Assembly: GCA_934351765.1 (NCBI GenBank)
Contig: CAKRJM010000027.1
Span: 1-16,620, forward strand
DNA from: an uncultured Lachnospiraceae bacterium
GTDB taxonomy: Bacteria; Bacillota; Clostridia; Lachnospirales; Lachnospiraceae
Reading direction: 5' to 3'
DNA: 16,620 bases
In this document: positions 16,375-16,620 of the stretch, piece by piece
Position numbering within the stretch: the first letter of the stretch is position 1
How the letters are laid out: each line of letters opens with the position of its first letter
Notes under the pieces: generated by a model
Databases searched by the model: none
The model's input: the letters and a program-made list of their open reading frames with translations, nothing else
What the model was told of the DNA's origin: nothing
Position numbers and translations under genes: made by a program

Positions 16375-16403
16375 ACTATAACACACATTATTAGCACTGT
16401 CAA
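16375..16403 (-). promoter_or_regulatory. Sigma-A promoter of clpB
   Basis: The minus strand has a perfect -35 TTGACA (16398-16403), a 17-base spacer and -10 TATAGT (16375-16380). The -35 box lies inside the CIRCE operator, so HrcA binding would block RNA polymerase directly. Transcription would start near 16368. Confidence 0.85.
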
Positions 16404-16417
16404 GAGGTGAGTGCTAA
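16391..16417 (-). promoter_or_regulatory. CIRCE operator (HrcA binding site)
   Basis: The 9-9-9 arrangement TTAGCACTG (16391-16399), nine bases, GAGTGCTAA (16409-16417) matches the CIRCE consensus TTAGCACTC-N9-GAGTGCTAA with one mismatch. It predicts HrcA repression of clpB and the small gene behind it, released on heat stress. In many Firmicutes clpB or clpC is controlled by CtsR; no CtsR heptad repeat was seen here. Confidence 0.92.
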
Positions 16418-16620
16418 TTCTTTTGTGAAGAATTTGTGAACGTTACGAGCCATGCATGGCGTAGCATTCTCTTTTGTACTAGTCAACATATTTTGGACAC
16501 GAATTTCTGTTTCCATTGGTTTTTCTCCGGTGATATGAAAATCCATAAATAATTCTGTCTTAATCCAGCCATTGATCGCTTCCATTGCTCTGTTATCTGT
16601 CGGTGTACCTGCTCTTGACA
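16400..16620 (-). CDS. IS3-family transposase, C-terminal part (cut by window edge, tail aberrant)
   Basis: Reading in from the window edge, the frame gives SRAGTPTDNRAMEAINGWIKTELF, which matches the end of the IS3-family integrase core (typical form SRxGNxxDNAxxESFFxxLKTE) and holds the final Glu of the DDE triad. FHITGEKP follows, as is usual. After METEI the expected ending (YIxFYNxxRPxxAxxYxTPxxY) is missing. Instead the frame runs through the probable IS terminus (16475) and into the CIRCE element, stopping at TGA 16400-16402. The last ~25 residues are therefore not transposase. The gene is probably a 3'-deleted or decayed copy; its upstream part lies outside the window. Confidence 0.7.
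   Translation of the reverse strand, partial: SRAGTPTDNRAMEAINGWIKTELFMDFHITGEKPMETEIRVQNMLTSTKENATPCMARNVHKFFTKELALTS
16475..16620 (-). mobile_element. End of an IS3-family insertion sequence
   Basis: A probable terminal inverted repeat begins TGTACTAGTC at 16475 and runs to about TTTTGGACACG at 16501. This is the form of IS3/IS150-group ends (starting TG, with TTGGAC near base 20). The transposase reading frame points outward toward this end. The other end and any target duplication lie beyond the window, so element length is unknown. The terminus is 57 bases upstream of the CIRCE element of clpB. Confidence 0.6.

Noticed and set aside
16449..16460. 12-base palindrome GCCATGCATGGC upstream of the clpB CIRCE
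   Set aside because: A perfect palindrome of this size could bind a regulator, but one isolated copy with no known match gives no basis for a call.

Overview
The window looks like chromosomal DNA from an anaerobic gut-type Firmicute, most likely a Lachnospiraceae member (class Clostridia). The grounds are a ClpB gene under a CIRCE operator, a DUF4250-type small protein, a DUF5716/DUF5717-type gene pair that I recall from Lachnospiraceae genomes, Firmicute-style AGGAGG ribosome binding sites, and a LicD protein. No database search was possible, so family names come from motif and sequence recognition. I saw no rRNA, tRNA, CRISPR array or prophage.

Layout from left to right. (1) 1-78 (+) is the last 25 codons of a ZIP-type metal transporter. 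(2) 164-1418 (-) is a flavodoxin gene followed by a TauE/SafE membrane permease. (3) 1468-1671 (-) is a 67-residue protein with six cysteines. (4) 1760-9486 (-) is the main unit, six genes with overlaps or gaps of only 14-15 bases, transcribed right to left: a 1176-residue DUF5717-type protein, a DUF5716-type Hsp70-like protein, a 273-residue helical/TPR-like protein, shikimate kinase, shikimate dehydrogenase (aroE) and type I dehydroquinate dehydratase (aroD). (5) 9648-10148 (+) is a divergent HD-domain phosphohydrolase with a terminator behind it. (6) 10240-11112 (-) is a LicD-family transferase. (7) 11215-11367 is a GC-rich non-coding block closed by a perfect 12-bp inverted repeat, with further internal stems. 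(8) 11463-12785 (+) is rarA behind a good sigma-A promoter. It converges, with a 4-base overlap, on a NodB-type polysaccharide deacetylase with a TTG start. (9) 13553-16338 (-) is clpB followed by a 58-residue DUF4250-type gene. The clpB promoter has its -35 box inside a CIRCE operator. (10) 16400-16620 (-) is the end of an IS3-family transposase, with the probable IS terminus at 16475, just upstream of that promoter.

How the genes fit together. aroK, aroE and aroD supply three central shikimate-pathway steps: dehydroquinate to dehydroshikimate, to shikimate, to shikimate-3-phosphate. Three proteins of unknown function precede them and appear to be cotranscribed. One has the layout of an Hsp70 nucleotide-binding domain plus a beta substrate domain, but its phosphate-2 loop is degenerate. 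One is a giant helical-repeat protein with beta-rich ends. One is a small TPR-like protein. Together they look like an uncharacterised chaperone- or scaffold-like module, and this is the best candidate here for an undescribed system. ClpB (disaggregase) and RarA (fork maintenance) are separate housekeeping genes. LicD and the deacetylase suggest cell-surface glycan modification.
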